A DNA stretch of 34,221 nucleotides. Origin: SYAN01 sp049459795. Lineage in GTDB: Bacteria > Actinomycetota > Actinomycetes > Nanopelagicales > Nanopelagicaceae. Location: the NCBI GenBank assembly GCA_049459795.1, contig JBMUDS010000009.1, positions 1 to 34,221 on the forward strand, given 5' to 3'. The notes below the pieces were generated by a model, which was given only the letters and a program-made list of their open reading frames with translations, did no database searches and had not been told where the DNA came from. This document shows positions 16,087-25,479 of this stretch, piece after piece (position 1 is the first letter of the stretch; every line of letters begins with the position of its first letter). A program made the position numbers and the translations under genes.

Positions 16087-17516
16087 GCTCTCCCACTCTC
16101 ACTCGCACTCGTTACGAGATCGCGCACTGCTTGCTGAAAAAGGTCGCCGCGCTCTGCATAGGATGTGAATTGGTCCATCGACGCACATGCAGGCGCGAGA
16201 AGAACCGTATCTCCGCGTGAGGCTAGGTTCTTTGCAAACGTGACAGCACGTCGCATGACTTCTCTCCCGATCATGGGGTCACTTTCCTTGGTGATCCCAT
16301 CGACGACCACATCCACGATCTTCATGCTCGGTGCTACTTCTTCTAATGCGGTTCGAATCAAAGGAGCATCCGTGCCGATCAAGATCGCAGCGCGAATCCT
16401 GGCGGCGCATGCTCGAACCAGTTCATCCATCGAAGCACCTTTTGCAAGTCCGCCTGCTATCCAGATCACGGAGTCATATGCGAAGAGCGCTGCCATCGCG
16501 GCATGCGGGTTGGTCGCCTTGGAATCATCGACCCATCGCACCCCGGATGCCTCAACAACTTCCTCCAAGCGATGGTGATCGAAGGCAAATGCCTTCAGTC
16601 CAGTGGCGATCGCATCGCCACTCACGCCCATCACCTTCGCCAAAGTGGCAGCCGCCATCGCATTGCTGACGTTATGTGGAGCTGTTGAGGGAAGCGAATT
16701 CAACTCGACCAAGACTTCGGCGTTTATGGGATCGGCGACCAATGACCGATCCACGATGAGATCCTCGACGAGACCGATCTCACCGCTTGCCGGCGATCCA
16801 AGATGGAACGGGATCATCTTCGGGGCTCCGTGACTTTGAAGGCGTGGCCATTCGCGACTCAATGTCGCATCACTGATATTGATCGCAGCGCAATCCGAGA
16901 GCGAGATCAACTTCAATTTCGCATCACGATAGGCATCGAAACTCCCATGCCAGTCGATGTGGTCTGGCGAGATATTGAGAAGCGCAATCGCTTCGAAGCG
17001 AACTCGATCACTCCAGTGGATTTGGAATGAGGAGAGCTCGATGGCAAGGAGCGAGATATCAGGAGAGATCGATTCGATGACCGTCCTTCCGACATTACCG
17101 CAGGCCACTCCATTGATTCCTGAATGTCGGATGATGCTCTCAATCATCTGAATAGTCGTAGTCTTCCCATTCGTGCCTGAGAGAGCGATCCATCTCTGTG
17201 CCGGGGCGATCTCTTTCTTCATCTCCCATGCGAAGTCGATTTCACTCAAATACCGGATGTGGCGGGCCATGATCTCTTTGATGATGGGGTGTTCTGGGCG
17301 CCATCCAGGACTTATCAATGCGAGATCTACATTCCCTGGAATCTCGCGAAGTGCCCCCTCTGCCTTCTCATCAAGAAAGGAGACAGTCGCGCCGTGTCTC
17401 TCGCAGAACTCACTCAATGCTCGACCGGTCACTCCTGCCCCGAGTACGAGCACGTGAGCACCGTGGAGATCAGCGAGAGAGAGTGGGAAGTGATCGCTCA
17501 TGACTTCGGTGACCAT
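16083..17516 (-). CDS. murD: UDP-N-acetylmuramoyl-L-alanine--D-glutamate ligase
   Basis: MurD adds D-Glu to UDP-MurNAc-L-Ala with ATP hydrolysis. The product is 477 residues. It has a Rossmann loop VLVLGAGVTGRAL (23-35), the ATP loop GTNGKTTT (114-121), ELSSFQIHW, LNISPDHIDWHGSFDAY with the conserved His, WVDDSKATNPHA near the domain junction, and LLAPACASMDQF at the C terminus. ATG at 17516 is 9 bases after the mraY stop; a second in-frame ATG at 17501 is possible, since neither has a strong ribosome site. Confidence 0.96.
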   Translation of the reverse strand: MVTEVMSDHFPLSLADLHGAHVLVLGAGVTGRALSEFCERHGATVSFLDEKAEGALREIPGNVDLALISPGWRPEHPIIKEIMARHIRYLSEIDFAWEMKKEIAPAQRWIALSGTNGKTTTIQMIESIIRHSGINGVACGNVGRTVIESISPDISLLAIELSSFQIHWSDRVRFEAIALLNISPDHIDWHGSFDAYRDAKLKLISLSDCAAINISDATLSREWPRLQSHGAPKMIPFHLGSPASGEIGLVEDLIVDRSLVADPINAEVLVELNSLPSTAPHNVSNAMAAATLAKVMGVSGDAIATGLKAFAFDHHRLEEVVEASGVRWVDDSKATNPHAAMAALFAYDSVIWIAGGLAKGASMDELVRACAARIRAAILIGTDAPLIRTALEEVAPSMKIVDVVVDGITKESDPMIGREVMRRAVTFAKNLASRGDTVLLAPACASMDQFTSYAERGDLFQQAVRDLVTSASESGRA

Positions 17517-17525
17517 CGATCCGTT

Positions 17526-18584
17526 TCAGCCGACGACCCAGTCGGCGTAGAAAAGACCTAGCCCGAGCGCCATAGATAGTCCGGCGATAATCCAGAATCG
17601 AACCACGACCGTCACTTCGCTCCATCCTGACAATTCGAAGTGGTGATGCAATGGTGCCATCTTGAAGACACGTTTACCGCCAGAGACTCTGAAAAATCCC
17701 ATCTGGATGATGACGGAGAGCGTGATGATGACGAAGAGTCCGCCGAGAGCGACGAGCAACAATTCGACCCGAAGGGTCAAAGCCAATCCCGCAAGTGCAG
17801 CGCCGATGGAGAGCGAACCAGTATCGCCCATATAGATCTGGGCCGGCGCGGTGTTCCACCACAAGAAACCAGCGGCGGCCCCAGCGAAAGCTGCGGCAAG
17901 GACAGCAAGGTCGAGTGGATCACGCACTTCGTAGCACTTCGGAGATGGCTCTAGACCGCAACTTTGACCGAACTCCCACACTCCGATGAGGATGAATGCA
18001 AGGAAAGAGAGAATCGCCGCGCCAGAAGCAAGGCCATCAAGACCATCAGTGAGGTTGACGGCATTACTGGTTCCAAGAATCATCACGAGAGCAAGCAGGA
18101 TGACAAGGATCGGTGATAGCGAGATGGCGGTATCACGAACAGTCGAGAGTTGGTCTGAGATCGGCGTCAATCCCCGCTCATCGGGGAAGTTGCGACCTGC
18201 GATTGCGAATGCGACCGCAATGACAGCCTGTCCAAGTAATTTAAGTCGTGCGGAGAGGCCCTTTGAGTTCTGCCGTGCGATCTTCAACCAATCATCCAGG
18301 AATCCGACGAAACCGATCCCGATGACGAGCGCCAAGACAAGCAGGGCAGATGTCGTCACTGGCACTGCGATGACAAGATGCGATAAGAGATAACCGATGG
18401 TTGCTGCGAAGATGATCGCAAGACCACCCATGGTCGGCGTTCCTCGTTTGACGTGATGTGTCGTTGGGCCATCACTACGTATGACTTGCCCTACACCTCT
18501 TCGTGACTGTAGTTTGATGAGGAGCGGCGAAAGAAGGAAGGAGAGTAAGCCCGCGAATGCACCTGCGAGGAGAATGCCTCTCAC
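17526..18584 (-). CDS. mraY: Phospho-N-acetylmuramoyl-pentapeptide transferase
   Basis: MraY transfers phospho-MurNAc-pentapeptide to undecaprenyl phosphate, making lipid I. The product is 352 residues with about ten transmembrane helices. Active-site regions are D97 and D98 in GFLDDWLK, NAVNLTDGLDGLASG with D180 and D183, MGDTGSLSIGA, and the histidine cluster PLHHHFELSGW. VKRGTPTMGG (46-54) is the first cytoplasmic loop signature. The start overlaps the murF stop by 4 bp. Confidence 0.97.
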   Translation of the reverse strand: MRGILLAGAFAGLLSFLLSPLLIKLQSRRGVGQVIRSDGPTTHHVKRGTPTMGGLAIIFAATIGYLLSHLVIAVPVTTSALLVLALVIGIGFVGFLDDWLKIARQNSKGLSARLKLLGQAVIAVAFAIAGRNFPDERGLTPISDQLSTVRDTAISLSPILVILLALVMILGTSNAVNLTDGLDGLASGAAILSFLAFILIGVWEFGQSCGLEPSPKCYEVRDPLDLAVLAAAFAGAAAGFLWWNTAPAQIYMGDTGSLSIGAALAGLALTLRVELLLVALGGLFVIITLSVIIQMGFFRVSGGKRVFKMAPLHHHFELSGWSEVTVVVRFWIIAGLSMALGLGLFYADWVVG

Positions 18585-19996
18585 TCTGATCCTCCTTCGA
18601 TTCGGCCTTCTACCCCGCCAGCTACTTTGTTAAGCCAAGCGATGAAATCCGTGGCTAATCGTTCCAGACCAACGCTCCGTGAGGCCTTGAACAACACGCA
18701 ATCCCCAGGCTCTATCCCTTCGAAGTAGTGACGGGCCCCATCAAGATCGGCAACCGCAATCGCTTCCGTCTCACCCGCCTCATTCGTCAGATATCGCTTC
18801 TCGTTGACTGCGATCAAGTAATCGATGCCAAGGCGAAGTGCCTCGCTTCCGATCTCTTTATGCATAGCATCTGATGCAGCACCGAGTTCGTTCATCGTCC
18901 CGAGGAATACGAAGGTGCGTCCGCCACTCTCTTGAGCCAACAACCGAACTGTCTCCAGTGCCGCTTTCATGCTCTCAGGGTTCGCGTTGTAGGAGTCGTT
19001 GATCACGGTGACGCCGTGCACTTCACTCAATTCCATTCGCCATCTACTCTGTGGCTCGAACGTGGAGAGCGCTGTTGCGATCTCATTCTCGGCAATCCCT
19101 AATGCGTATCCGATCGCTGCCGTGGCCAGGGCGTTCGCGACATTATGGATCCCCGCTACCCGCAGTTCTACTGACTCGCGGCCGCGTGGGGTCACTAACT
19201 CGAAGTGAGCATATCCACCACGAGCTTCGACATCGGTTGCCCGCACCACTTCATCGCCACGCTCGCCAAAAGTGATCACCTGCAGATCCGGACGCTCCTT
19301 AGCCATCACAGGTGTGAACTCGTCGTATGTCCCCAAAATTGCGATGCCATCTTTACGGATTCCGGCGACTAACTCTGATTTCGTCTTTGCAATCGCTTCA
19401 CGACTTCCGAACTCACCAAGATGCGCATTACCGACCTTCAACACGACGCCGATCGCTGGATCCGCGATGGTTGCAAGTCGGAAGATATCTCCCATGTGCC
19501 GTGCACCCATCTCAGAGATGCAGTACTTGGTCTGCTCAGTGCATGAAGTGATTACGACCGGTACTCCGAGATCGTTGTTGTAGGAGCCTTGGGGTGCGAC
19601 GACTTCGCTCTTACTCGCTACTGAGGTGAGGAGATGGAAAGCCATGTCCTTGGTCGTCGTCTTCCCTTGCGAACCCGTGATTCCAATGGTGGTCAATCCG
19701 CTGAGTGTCGATCGATAGTGCTTAGCCCATGCCGCAGCGGCAGCCAGGACATCAGGCACTCGAATCGATGGTGATTCGACCTCACGAGAGACGATGGAGA
19801 AAGCGCCACCCGATACTTGCGCGAAGTCATGCCCATCAAGATGTTCGCCTACGAGTGCAAGGAAGATCCCACCGTCCACTGCTCTTCGCGTATCGAAGAA
19901 GAGCGATCCACTTGCCATGCCAGCGCTCTCACCATGGCGTACCTCACCACCGATCACTTTGGCGACTTCGAATATCGAGAACTCCCTTTTCGTCAT
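18581..19996 (-). CDS. murF: UDP-MurNAc-tripeptide--D-alanyl-D-alanine ligase
   Basis: MurF completes the UDP-MurNAc-pentapeptide by adding D-Ala-D-Ala. The product is 471 residues. The N-terminal substrate domain contains SLFFDTRRAVDGGIFLAL, the ATP loop GSQGKTTT is at 108-115, and EMGARHMGDI, KVGNAHLGEFGSREAIAKTKSEL and INDSYNANPESMKAAL are classic MurF motifs. It overlaps murE by 4 bp and mraY by 4 bp. Confidence 0.97.
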   Translation of the reverse strand: MTKREFSIFEVAKVIGGEVRHGESAGMASGSLFFDTRRAVDGGIFLALVGEHLDGHDFAQVSGGAFSIVSREVESPSIRVPDVLAAAAAWAKHYRSTLSGLTTIGITGSQGKTTTKDMAFHLLTSVASKSEVVAPQGSYNNDLGVPVVITSCTEQTKYCISEMGARHMGDIFRLATIADPAIGVVLKVGNAHLGEFGSREAIAKTKSELVAGIRKDGIAILGTYDEFTPVMAKERPDLQVITFGERGDEVVRATDVEARGGYAHFELVTPRGRESVELRVAGIHNVANALATAAIGYALGIAENEIATALSTFEPQSRWRMELSEVHGVTVINDSYNANPESMKAALETVRLLAQESGGRTFVFLGTMNELGAASDAMHKEIGSEALRLGIDYLIAVNEKRYLTNEAGETEAIAVADLDGARHYFEGIEPGDCVLFKASRSVGLERLATDFIAWLNKVAGGVEGRIEGGSE

Positions 19997-21519
19997 CGAC
20001 CCTCGATTGCCATTGCTAGCTCGAGTCGATCATCGAAATCTTCGACATGTCCTGCGATCTCTTGACCTCTCTCATGGCCCTTTCCAAGTGCGATCACTAC
20101 ATCGCCGGGCTGAGCGATCGAGACGGCATATCTGATCGCACGTCTTCGATCGACTTCTATTAAAGATGGCGACGTGAAGTCAAGGCCCTTGGTCATCTCA
20201 TCGATGATCTGTACCGGATCCTCATTGCGCGGATTGTCGCTCGTGAAGATTGCGATGTCAGAACCGTCCAGCAACGCTCTCCCCATCAAAGGTCGCTTTC
20301 CTGAGTCGCGATCACCTCCACACCCGAGCAACGCAATGACTCGACCCGAGATGTTCTCGCGAAGTGCAGTGAGGACGCGTGTCACCGCATCCGGCGTATG
20401 TGCGTAATCGACATAAGCGGCGAAACTTTGTCCGAGATCGACAGATTCCATACGGCCACGGGCACCACGGAGATTCTTGGATAGATCAGCGATGACAAGT
20501 GGATCAACACCACTATCTATGGCAAGCGCCACCGCCATGACGTAATTCTCTATGTTGTGCATTCCAAGGAGAGAGATATCGCTCTCGATGAGGATTCCTC
20601 CTGGACCACGGAGTGCGAGTCGATATCCGGAAGTGAGTGCTTCACGTCGTTCGACGAACCACGATGCCTTCGGATCCTTCAGCGAGATTGTCATCACTTC
20701 CAACCCCGTCATCTCAGCAAGCCGTCTTCCATAAGCTTCATCGATGTTGATGAATGCACGATCTGAGAATTCATGGGTGAAGAGGCGCGCCTTCGCCTGG
20801 AAGTAACTCTCCATATCGCCATGGAAATCGAGGTGATCTTGCGACAGATTGCTGAATGCGACGGATGAGAAGTGAGCACCGGCAAGACGATGCAGCGCGA
20901 GACCGTGTGAACTGACTTCCATAGCCATGGTTCTGACATGTAACTGAACCATCTGGGCGGTGAGTCGGGCGATCTCATCCGCGGACTCAGTCGTTCGGCT
21001 CGAAGTGATCTCCACTCCTGGCATCACTGTGGCGATCGTTCCCATGAGACCTGAGGTGTAGTTGGCCGCGGTCCAGATCTCATAGAGCAAAGTCGTGATC
21101 GTGCTCTTGCCATTGGTGCCAGTGACGCCGACCGCATGCATCGATCTCATCGGATCGCCATGGAACCAATGCGCGAGATGACCTAAGTCGATCTCAGGCT
21201 TGGAGACCACTAGGAGCGGAACATTCACCTGACCAAGCTTCGTAAGGATGGCTTCGCCTTCGCGATCCGTGAGGATCGCGACTGCCCCTGCTGCGATCGC
21301 ATCGTTGGCGTAGTTGGCACCATGGCTACGAATTCCTCGTTGAGCCACGAAGAGCGAACCTGGTGTCACCGCATGGGTCGAACTCGCGATCTCCGTGATC
21401 GAAACGTCAGAGAGCGAGGAGAGTTCGTGCCCGGTATCACCGAGATAACTGGCTATATCGACGAGTAATTTCTCATGCCGCAGCAGACTCTCATCGGCGA
21501 CCAGGTCACCCACGAGCAT
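19993..21519 (-). CDS. murE: UDP-MurNAc-L-alanyl-D-glutamate--2,6-diaminopimelate ligase
   Basis: MurE adds the third stem residue. The product is 508 residues. The ATP loop GTNGKST is at 134-140, EVSSHGLALHR and FSNLSQDHLDFHGDMESYF carry the metal site, and DYAHTPDAVTRVL follows. DNPR at 428-431, in FTSDNPRNEDP, is the meso-diaminopimelate signature, because lysine-specific enzymes have a different tetrapeptide there. The organism therefore probably has meso-DAP peptidoglycan. ATG at 21519 overlaps the end of ftsI by 14 bp, with GAGAAAG just upstream. Confidence 0.96.
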   Translation of the reverse strand: MLVGDLVADESLLRHEKLLVDIASYLGDTGHELSSLSDVSITEIASSTHAVTPGSLFVAQRGIRSHGANYANDAIAAGAVAILTDREGEAILTKLGQVNVPLLVVSKPEIDLGHLAHWFHGDPMRSMHAVGVTGTNGKSTITTLLYEIWTAANYTSGLMGTIATVMPGVEITSSRTTESADEIARLTAQMVQLHVRTMAMEVSSHGLALHRLAGAHFSSVAFSNLSQDHLDFHGDMESYFQAKARLFTHEFSDRAFINIDEAYGRRLAEMTGLEVMTISLKDPKASWFVERREALTSGYRLALRGPGGILIESDISLLGMHNIENYVMAVALAIDSGVDPLVIADLSKNLRGARGRMESVDLGQSFAAYVDYAHTPDAVTRVLTALRENISGRVIALLGCGGDRDSGKRPLMGRALLDGSDIAIFTSDNPRNEDPVQIIDEMTKGLDFTSPSLIEVDRRRAIRYAVSIAQPGDVVIALGKGHERGQEIAGHVEDFDDRLELAMAIEGR

Positions 21520-23440
21520 CGACTTTCTCGTTGTCTTTCTGACCAGGACGCTTCTTCTCTTGCTTCACTTTCTCTTGCTTCACTTTCTCTTGCTTCACTT
21601 TCTCTTGCTTCACTTTTGAAGTCTCATCGTCCGAGGGAGTCTTCGCTGTGATCTTGCGCATGTACTCCTTATAAGACAACGCATACTCTTCATCAGTCTT
21701 GGGAGTCGGTGGAATGTTTCGGGATTGCAGGATGTAGCTCATCACTTCCTTGAAGACGGGACTACCGAGGACTCCTCCGTAGTAGACGCCTTTTGGCGCT
21801 TGGATCGTCACGTTGACTACATAGGCGGGTTCGTCTGCAGGAGCGAAGCCGATGAATGAGGCGGTGTACCCCTTATAACAACCACATCTCTCATCATGTC
21901 GCCAAGCAGTACCTGTCTTTCCTGCGACGCGATAGCCAGAGATAGCTGCGCCTTCTGCGGTTCCGTGTGGACCCACCACGCTCTCCATGATCAGTCTCAT
22001 CTTCCGGGCCGTTTCCGAAGAGATCGCTCGAACAGGTTCAGCTTTCTTCTGGGCGGTGAATGCCCCAGTCGGAGAGACGATCCCCTTGATGATGCTTGGT
22101 TGGACGCGCACACCGTCATTGGCGATGGTCGAGAAGATGGAGGTCGCTTGAATCGCAGTCAGCGAATAACCCTGCCCGAATGAGATCGTCGGCAACGATG
22201 TCCCTGACCAGTCTTTGACTGGAGGCAACTTTCCTGCCGACTCTCCTGGCAAACGCAACCCAGTCGATTGGCCAAGACCGAAAGCACGAAGGTAGTCGTA
22301 GAGTTTTTCCTTACCGACCATCTCACCGATCTTGATCGCACCGGTATTCGTAGAGTTCGCTAACGCACCAGCTACCGTGATCTTCTCAGTCTTATGGAAA
22401 TCATGATCCTTAAACGGAGTGCCGTATCGCTTCAATTTGTATGGCGTCGTGATGATGGTTTCCGGAGCTACTTTTCCCTCTTCGATCGCGGCCGCATAGG
22501 TGATCACTTTGCCGGTCGATCCTGGTTCGTATGTGTCTTCTACAGTGACATTCCTGAACCGTGAAGGATCGACACCGACTCGATCATTTGGATCGTATGT
22601 CGGATACGTGGCATGAGCGAGGATCTCTCCACTCTTTGGATCCTGAACGATCACTGTTCCGGATTGAGCGCGTGAATTGGTCACTACTTTCTTGATCGCC
22701 TGCTGCGCCACCCATTGCACGTCGCGATCGATCGTTAGTTGAATCGTCTCGCCTGGTACAGAATCCTTGAGGATCTCTTGGGTTCCAGGGATGATCGTTC
22801 CTCCGGCATTTGCGTAGGTGTAGACACCATCTTGACCAGTCAAAGTGGAATTAAGGCTGTGCTCAAGACCAGCCGCGCCAACACCTTCCGCATTCGTGAA
22901 TCCGATCAAAGAGGCAGCAAGTTTCCCTGCCGGATATTCCCGATCGTAGAGACGCTCAGCCCAGAAGCCACTGATTCGTTTCGCATAACCATTTCGTTCC
23001 TGCACGATCTCTTCGTTGTAGCGATCGATCCTGGTCTCGAGTGCACGCCAGACTGCTGGCCTCACTTTGCTTGCGATCACCACATAGCGTCGCTCCCCGG
23101 TCAATCGCTCTGCAAGGGACTTGGCGTCAAGATCGAGGATCGGTGCGACGACTTTCGCTACTTCCTTACCATCGTGGATCAAGAGTTGATCGACGACGAC
23201 ACGATAGGAAAGGACGCTGCGAGCCAACTCGATACCCTTTGCATCGACGATCGCACCTCGTGGCGCGGGGATAGTGGCAGTCCGCTGTAACTCACCGGAA
23301 GCTTTGATCATCAGCTCGCTGGAGCGGAGAGCTTGGAGATCGATCAACCGAATTGCGAATACCAGGAAGATGATGGCGATGATGGCAACTGCGATCTGAA
23401 TCCGCTTAGGTTGTAGCGATCGATCAGTTGCGAGATTCAT
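21506..23440 (-). CDS. ftsI: Septal penicillin-binding protein FtsI (class B PBP)
   Basis: FtsI is the transpeptidase that cross-links septal peptidoglycan with FtsW. The product is 644 residues. One transmembrane helix (about 14-33) is followed by the pedestal domain with PRGAIVDAKG. The catalytic triad motifs are STGK (308-311, nucleophile S308), STN (363-365) and KTG (508-510). The C terminus (about 600-644) is a charged tail with four perfect KVKQE repeats (609-628). I chose ATG at 23440 because AGGA lies 8 bases upstream and the family start fits; an upstream in-frame start would overlap ftsL. There are no PASTA domains. It starts 13 bases after ftsL. Confidence 0.96.
   Translation of the reverse strand: MNLATDRSLQPKRIQIAVAIIAIIFLVFAIRLIDLQALRSSELMIKASGELQRTATIPAPRGAIVDAKGIELARSVLSYRVVVDQLLIHDGKEVAKVVAPILDLDAKSLAERLTGERRYVVIASKVRPAVWRALETRIDRYNEEIVQERNGYAKRISGFWAERLYDREYPAGKLAASLIGFTNAEGVGAAGLEHSLNSTLTGQDGVYTYANAGGTIIPGTQEILKDSVPGETIQLTIDRDVQWVAQQAIKKVVTNSRAQSGTVIVQDPKSGEILAHATYPTYDPNDRVGVDPSRFRNVTVEDTYEPGSTGKVITYAAAIEEGKVAPETIITTPYKLKRYGTPFKDHDFHKTEKITVAGALANSTNTGAIKIGEMVGKEKLYDYLRAFGLGQSTGLRLPGESAGKLPPVKDWSGTSLPTISFGQGYSLTAIQATSIFSTIANDGVRVQPSIIKGIVSPTGAFTAQKKAEPVRAISSETARKMRLIMESVVGPHGTAEGAAISGYRVAGKTGTAWRHDERCGCYKGYTASFIGFAPADEPAYVVNVTIQAPKGVYYGGVLGSPVFKEVMSYILQSRNIPPTPKTDEEYALSYKEYMRKITAKTPSDDETSKVKQEKVKQEKVKQEKVKQEKKRPGQKDNEKVDARG
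21556..21615 (-). repeat. Four perfect 15-bp tandem repeats in the 3' end of ftsI
   Basis: The unit TCTCTTGCTTCACTT (plus strand) is repeated four times with no change at 21556, 21571, 21586 and 21601. Being 15 bp, each unit is in frame and encodes one KVKQE block. Gain or loss of units would change the tail length without a frameshift. Confidence 0.95.
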
Positions 23441-23453
23441 CGGTAAGTCCTGA

Positions 23454-23840
23454 CTACTGATCGATCTCAATGAAACGAGGCTTGCCAGAAGGCACCATTC
23501 CGAGCATCGCTGCAGATTGAGCCAAGCGCTCCGGAGACGAGATGTAGGCAAGTTCGGTGCGTGCTGCTTGGCGTAGCTCCTTCATTTCGATGACTTCTAA
23601 CTTCAGTTCACGCACCGTGAATGCACCTTCAGTGAGGGCGATATTTAGGCCGAACATGGTGAGCAAGCCCGCTGTCGCGATGCCGACACAAATCATCACG
23701 AAGTTCGTCGAGTCACGTTCGCTCTTTGTCAGAGAGGAGATACTCAGTTGCGAGGCTACGACAGTGAATCTTCGAGGAGCGCGAAGATTGCGCTTTCGAT
23801 CATGCCCAACGGGCAGTGCAGAAAGTTCTCGGATCGCCAT
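23454..23840 (-). CDS. ftsL: Cell division protein FtsL-like
   Basis: The product is 128 residues. It has a basic cytoplasmic N terminus (about 1-44), a single membrane helix (about 46-68), then a predicted coiled coil (about 72-100, FTVRELKLEVIEMKELRQAARTELAY) and the short SSPERLAQSAAMLGMV region that fits the FtsL/septum-formation initiator family. FtsL forms a complex with FtsB and FtsQ that activates FtsWI. Sequence identity in this family is low, so the name rests on topology and on its place between rsmH and ftsI. The ATG overlaps the rsmH stop by one base. Confidence 0.85.
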   Translation of the reverse strand: MAIRELSALPVGHDRKRNLRAPRRFTVVASQLSISSLTKSERDSTNFVMICVGIATAGLLTMFGLNIALTEGAFTVRELKLEVIEMKELRQAARTELAYISSPERLAQSAAMLGMVPSGKPRFIEIDQ

Positions 23841-24787
23841 CAGGCTGCCACTCGAGTGATCGCGCGGATTCGAACCGACTTGGCTCGCGGATTGATCAGA
23901 ATCTCTTCGTCGCTTGCCTTCTCACTCCCATTGAAGATCAATGCGTATTTCGCATCCTCTTCTGGCAGAGCAACTGGAAGGCCTGGAAGGTCTCTGCGTG
24001 CAGTGGCCCGTGCGAAGTGAGTCTTGACGATTCGATCCTCAAGCGATTGAAAGGAAAGGACGACGAGACGGCCACCTACGGCCAATCGATCGAGCGCGAT
24101 CGGTAAGGAACGATCCAAGATATCGAGCTCACCATTGACCTCTATACGAAGTGCCTGGAAGGTGCGTTTAGCCGGATTTCCTCCGGTTCGCCTCGCAGGT
24201 GCCGGGATGACTCGCTTGATCAGGTCGACCAACTTCGAACTCTTCGTGATCGGATGGGCCTGGCGTTCTTCGACGATCGCCCGTGCGATTCGTGGCGCGA
24301 ACCTTTCATCTCCGTACTCACGAAGGATTCGAGTGAGTTCTGCTTGTGAATAGGTGGCCAGGACGTCGGCTGCAGTGAGGCCCTGGCTCCTATCCATACG
24401 CATATCAAGTTCGGTTTCATGTGCGTAGGAGAAGCCGCGATCGAGATCGTCGAGCTGCATCGAGGAGACACCGAGGTCTAGGAGGATCCCATTGACGGTC
24501 CGTGTGCCAAATTGATCGAGGATCCTGCCGAGGTTGTCGAAGGTATCGTGATAGATCTTGACCCGACCATGAAACTCTTCAAGTTTCTTTGCGGCGAGCG
24601 CGATTGCATCGGAATCTCGATCGATACCGATCACGGTCAATTGTGGAAAGCGCGAGAGCAATTCATAACTATGACCAGCAAGTCCCAGCGTGCCATCTAC
24701 AACGATCGGATGTTCTTTCCCTTCGATCGCAGGCGTGAGAAGTTCCAATGTGCGATCAAGGGAAACGGGTAAGTGAATCTCTGCCAT
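23840..24787 (-). CDS. rsmH: 16S rRNA (cytosine(1402)-N(4))-methyltransferase
   Basis: RsmH methylates N4 of C1402 in the ribosomal decoding centre, using S-adenosylmethionine. The product is 315 residues. VVDGTLGLAGHS (29-40) is the SAM loop, IGIDRDSDA the acidic loop, LLDLGVSSMQLDDLDRGFSY the catalytic region, NPAKRTFQALRIEVN the substrate region, and VVLSFQSLEDRIVK the C-terminal motif. GGGGAG lies before the ATG at the right distance. It is the first gene of the tight dcw run, separated from mraZ by 207 bp that contain a hairpin. Confidence 0.96.
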   Translation of the reverse strand: MAEIHLPVSLDRTLELLTPAIEGKEHPIVVDGTLGLAGHSYELLSRFPQLTVIGIDRDSDAIALAAKKLEEFHGRVKIYHDTFDNLGRILDQFGTRTVNGILLDLGVSSMQLDDLDRGFSYAHETELDMRMDRSQGLTAADVLATYSQAELTRILREYGDERFAPRIARAIVEERQAHPITKSSKLVDLIKRVIPAPARRTGGNPAKRTFQALRIEVNGELDILDRSLPIALDRLAVGGRLVVLSFQSLEDRIVKTHFARATARRDLPGLPVALPEEDAKYALIFNGSEKASDEEILINPRAKSVRIRAITRVAA

Positions 24788-24900
24788 GTCGCTCCCCTTT
24801 CATCTCTCTAGCTCTCGCGTTCTTCACATCACTGGAATTCATTCGATGAAGATCGAGAAAGAGTCGCTCTGGTCACTGTCGGCCGACGGATGGGGGGGTA

Positions 24901-24928
24901 AATCGGCACCGGGGAAGCAGTGCCGATT
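24901..24928 (-). terminator. Hairpin between mraZ and rsmH, attenuator or weak terminator
   Basis: AATCGGCAC and GTGCCGATT form a perfect 9 bp stem around a 10-base loop on the minus strand, followed by TTTACCCCCCC. There is no long U tract, so full termination is doubtful. It lies in the 207 bp gap that separates mraZ from the rest of the dcw operon and could lower or regulate read-through. The rest of the gap shows no gene. Confidence 0.5.
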
Positions 24929-24994
24929 CTTAAGAAGGTCGACAGTGGCCAGAACGGCCCGTTCTCTCTTCATCGCTATTGAGTTGTGTTTCCG

Positions 24995-25426
24995 TTAGAA
25001 GAGTCCGGGAAAGATCTCCTCTGAGACATTTTCGAAGTCGCCCTCGCGATCCGTCAGGTAGTTCTTCCAGGACTCGGAATCCCAGATCTCGACTCGTGTA
25101 TTCGCGCCGATGACGACGCACTCCTTGGTGAGCGAGGCGTATTCGCGAAGACCGCTTGGGATGGTCACTCGCCCCTGCTTGTCAGGGATCTCGTCGTGAG
25201 CACCGGCGAACATGACGCGCATGTAGTCGCGAGCGCTCTTCGCGGTCAGTGGGGTCTGGCGCAGTTGCTCCGTGATGCGTCCGAATTCATCAGCGGGGAA
25301 GACATAGAGACAACGTTCTTGGCCCTTGGTGATCACGAGGCCTGGGGCGAGGGGCTCACGGAACTTCGCGGGGAGAATCAATCGACCCTTCTCATCGAGT
25401 CGTGGTTCGTGAGTTCCCAAAAACAC
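24995..25426 (-). CDS. mraZ: Transcriptional regulator MraZ
   Basis: MraZ is a ring-forming DNA-binding protein with AbrB-like folds that controls the dcw operon. The product is 143 residues with two repeated halves: the first has PRLDEKGRLILPAKFRE (8-24) and the second EIPDKQGRVTIPSGLRE (about 79-95), each carrying the DxKGR DNA-binding loop. The start is GTG at 25426, preceded by AAGGGGA at 7 bases. Upstream lie several TGGGG and AAAGTGG words, the kinds of site that E. coli and Mycoplasma MraZ bind, so autoregulation is likely. Confidence 0.95.
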   Translation of the reverse strand: MFLGTHEPRLDEKGRLILPAKFREPLAPGLVITKGQERCLYVFPADEFGRITEQLRQTPLTAKSARDYMRVMFAGAHDEIPDKQGRVTIPSGLREYASLTKECVVIGANTRVEIWDSESWKNYLTDREGDFENVSEEIFPGLF

Positions 25427-25479
25427 TGTTTTTCCCCTTATTTCCCTACTTCTTGAGCAAGACCCCCGTCTGGCTCATT

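Noticed and set aside
23441..23551. Upstream start for ftsI
   Set aside because: It overlaps the 3' end of ftsL and lacks a ribosome site; ATG at 23440 has AGGA at proper spacing and fits the membrane topology.
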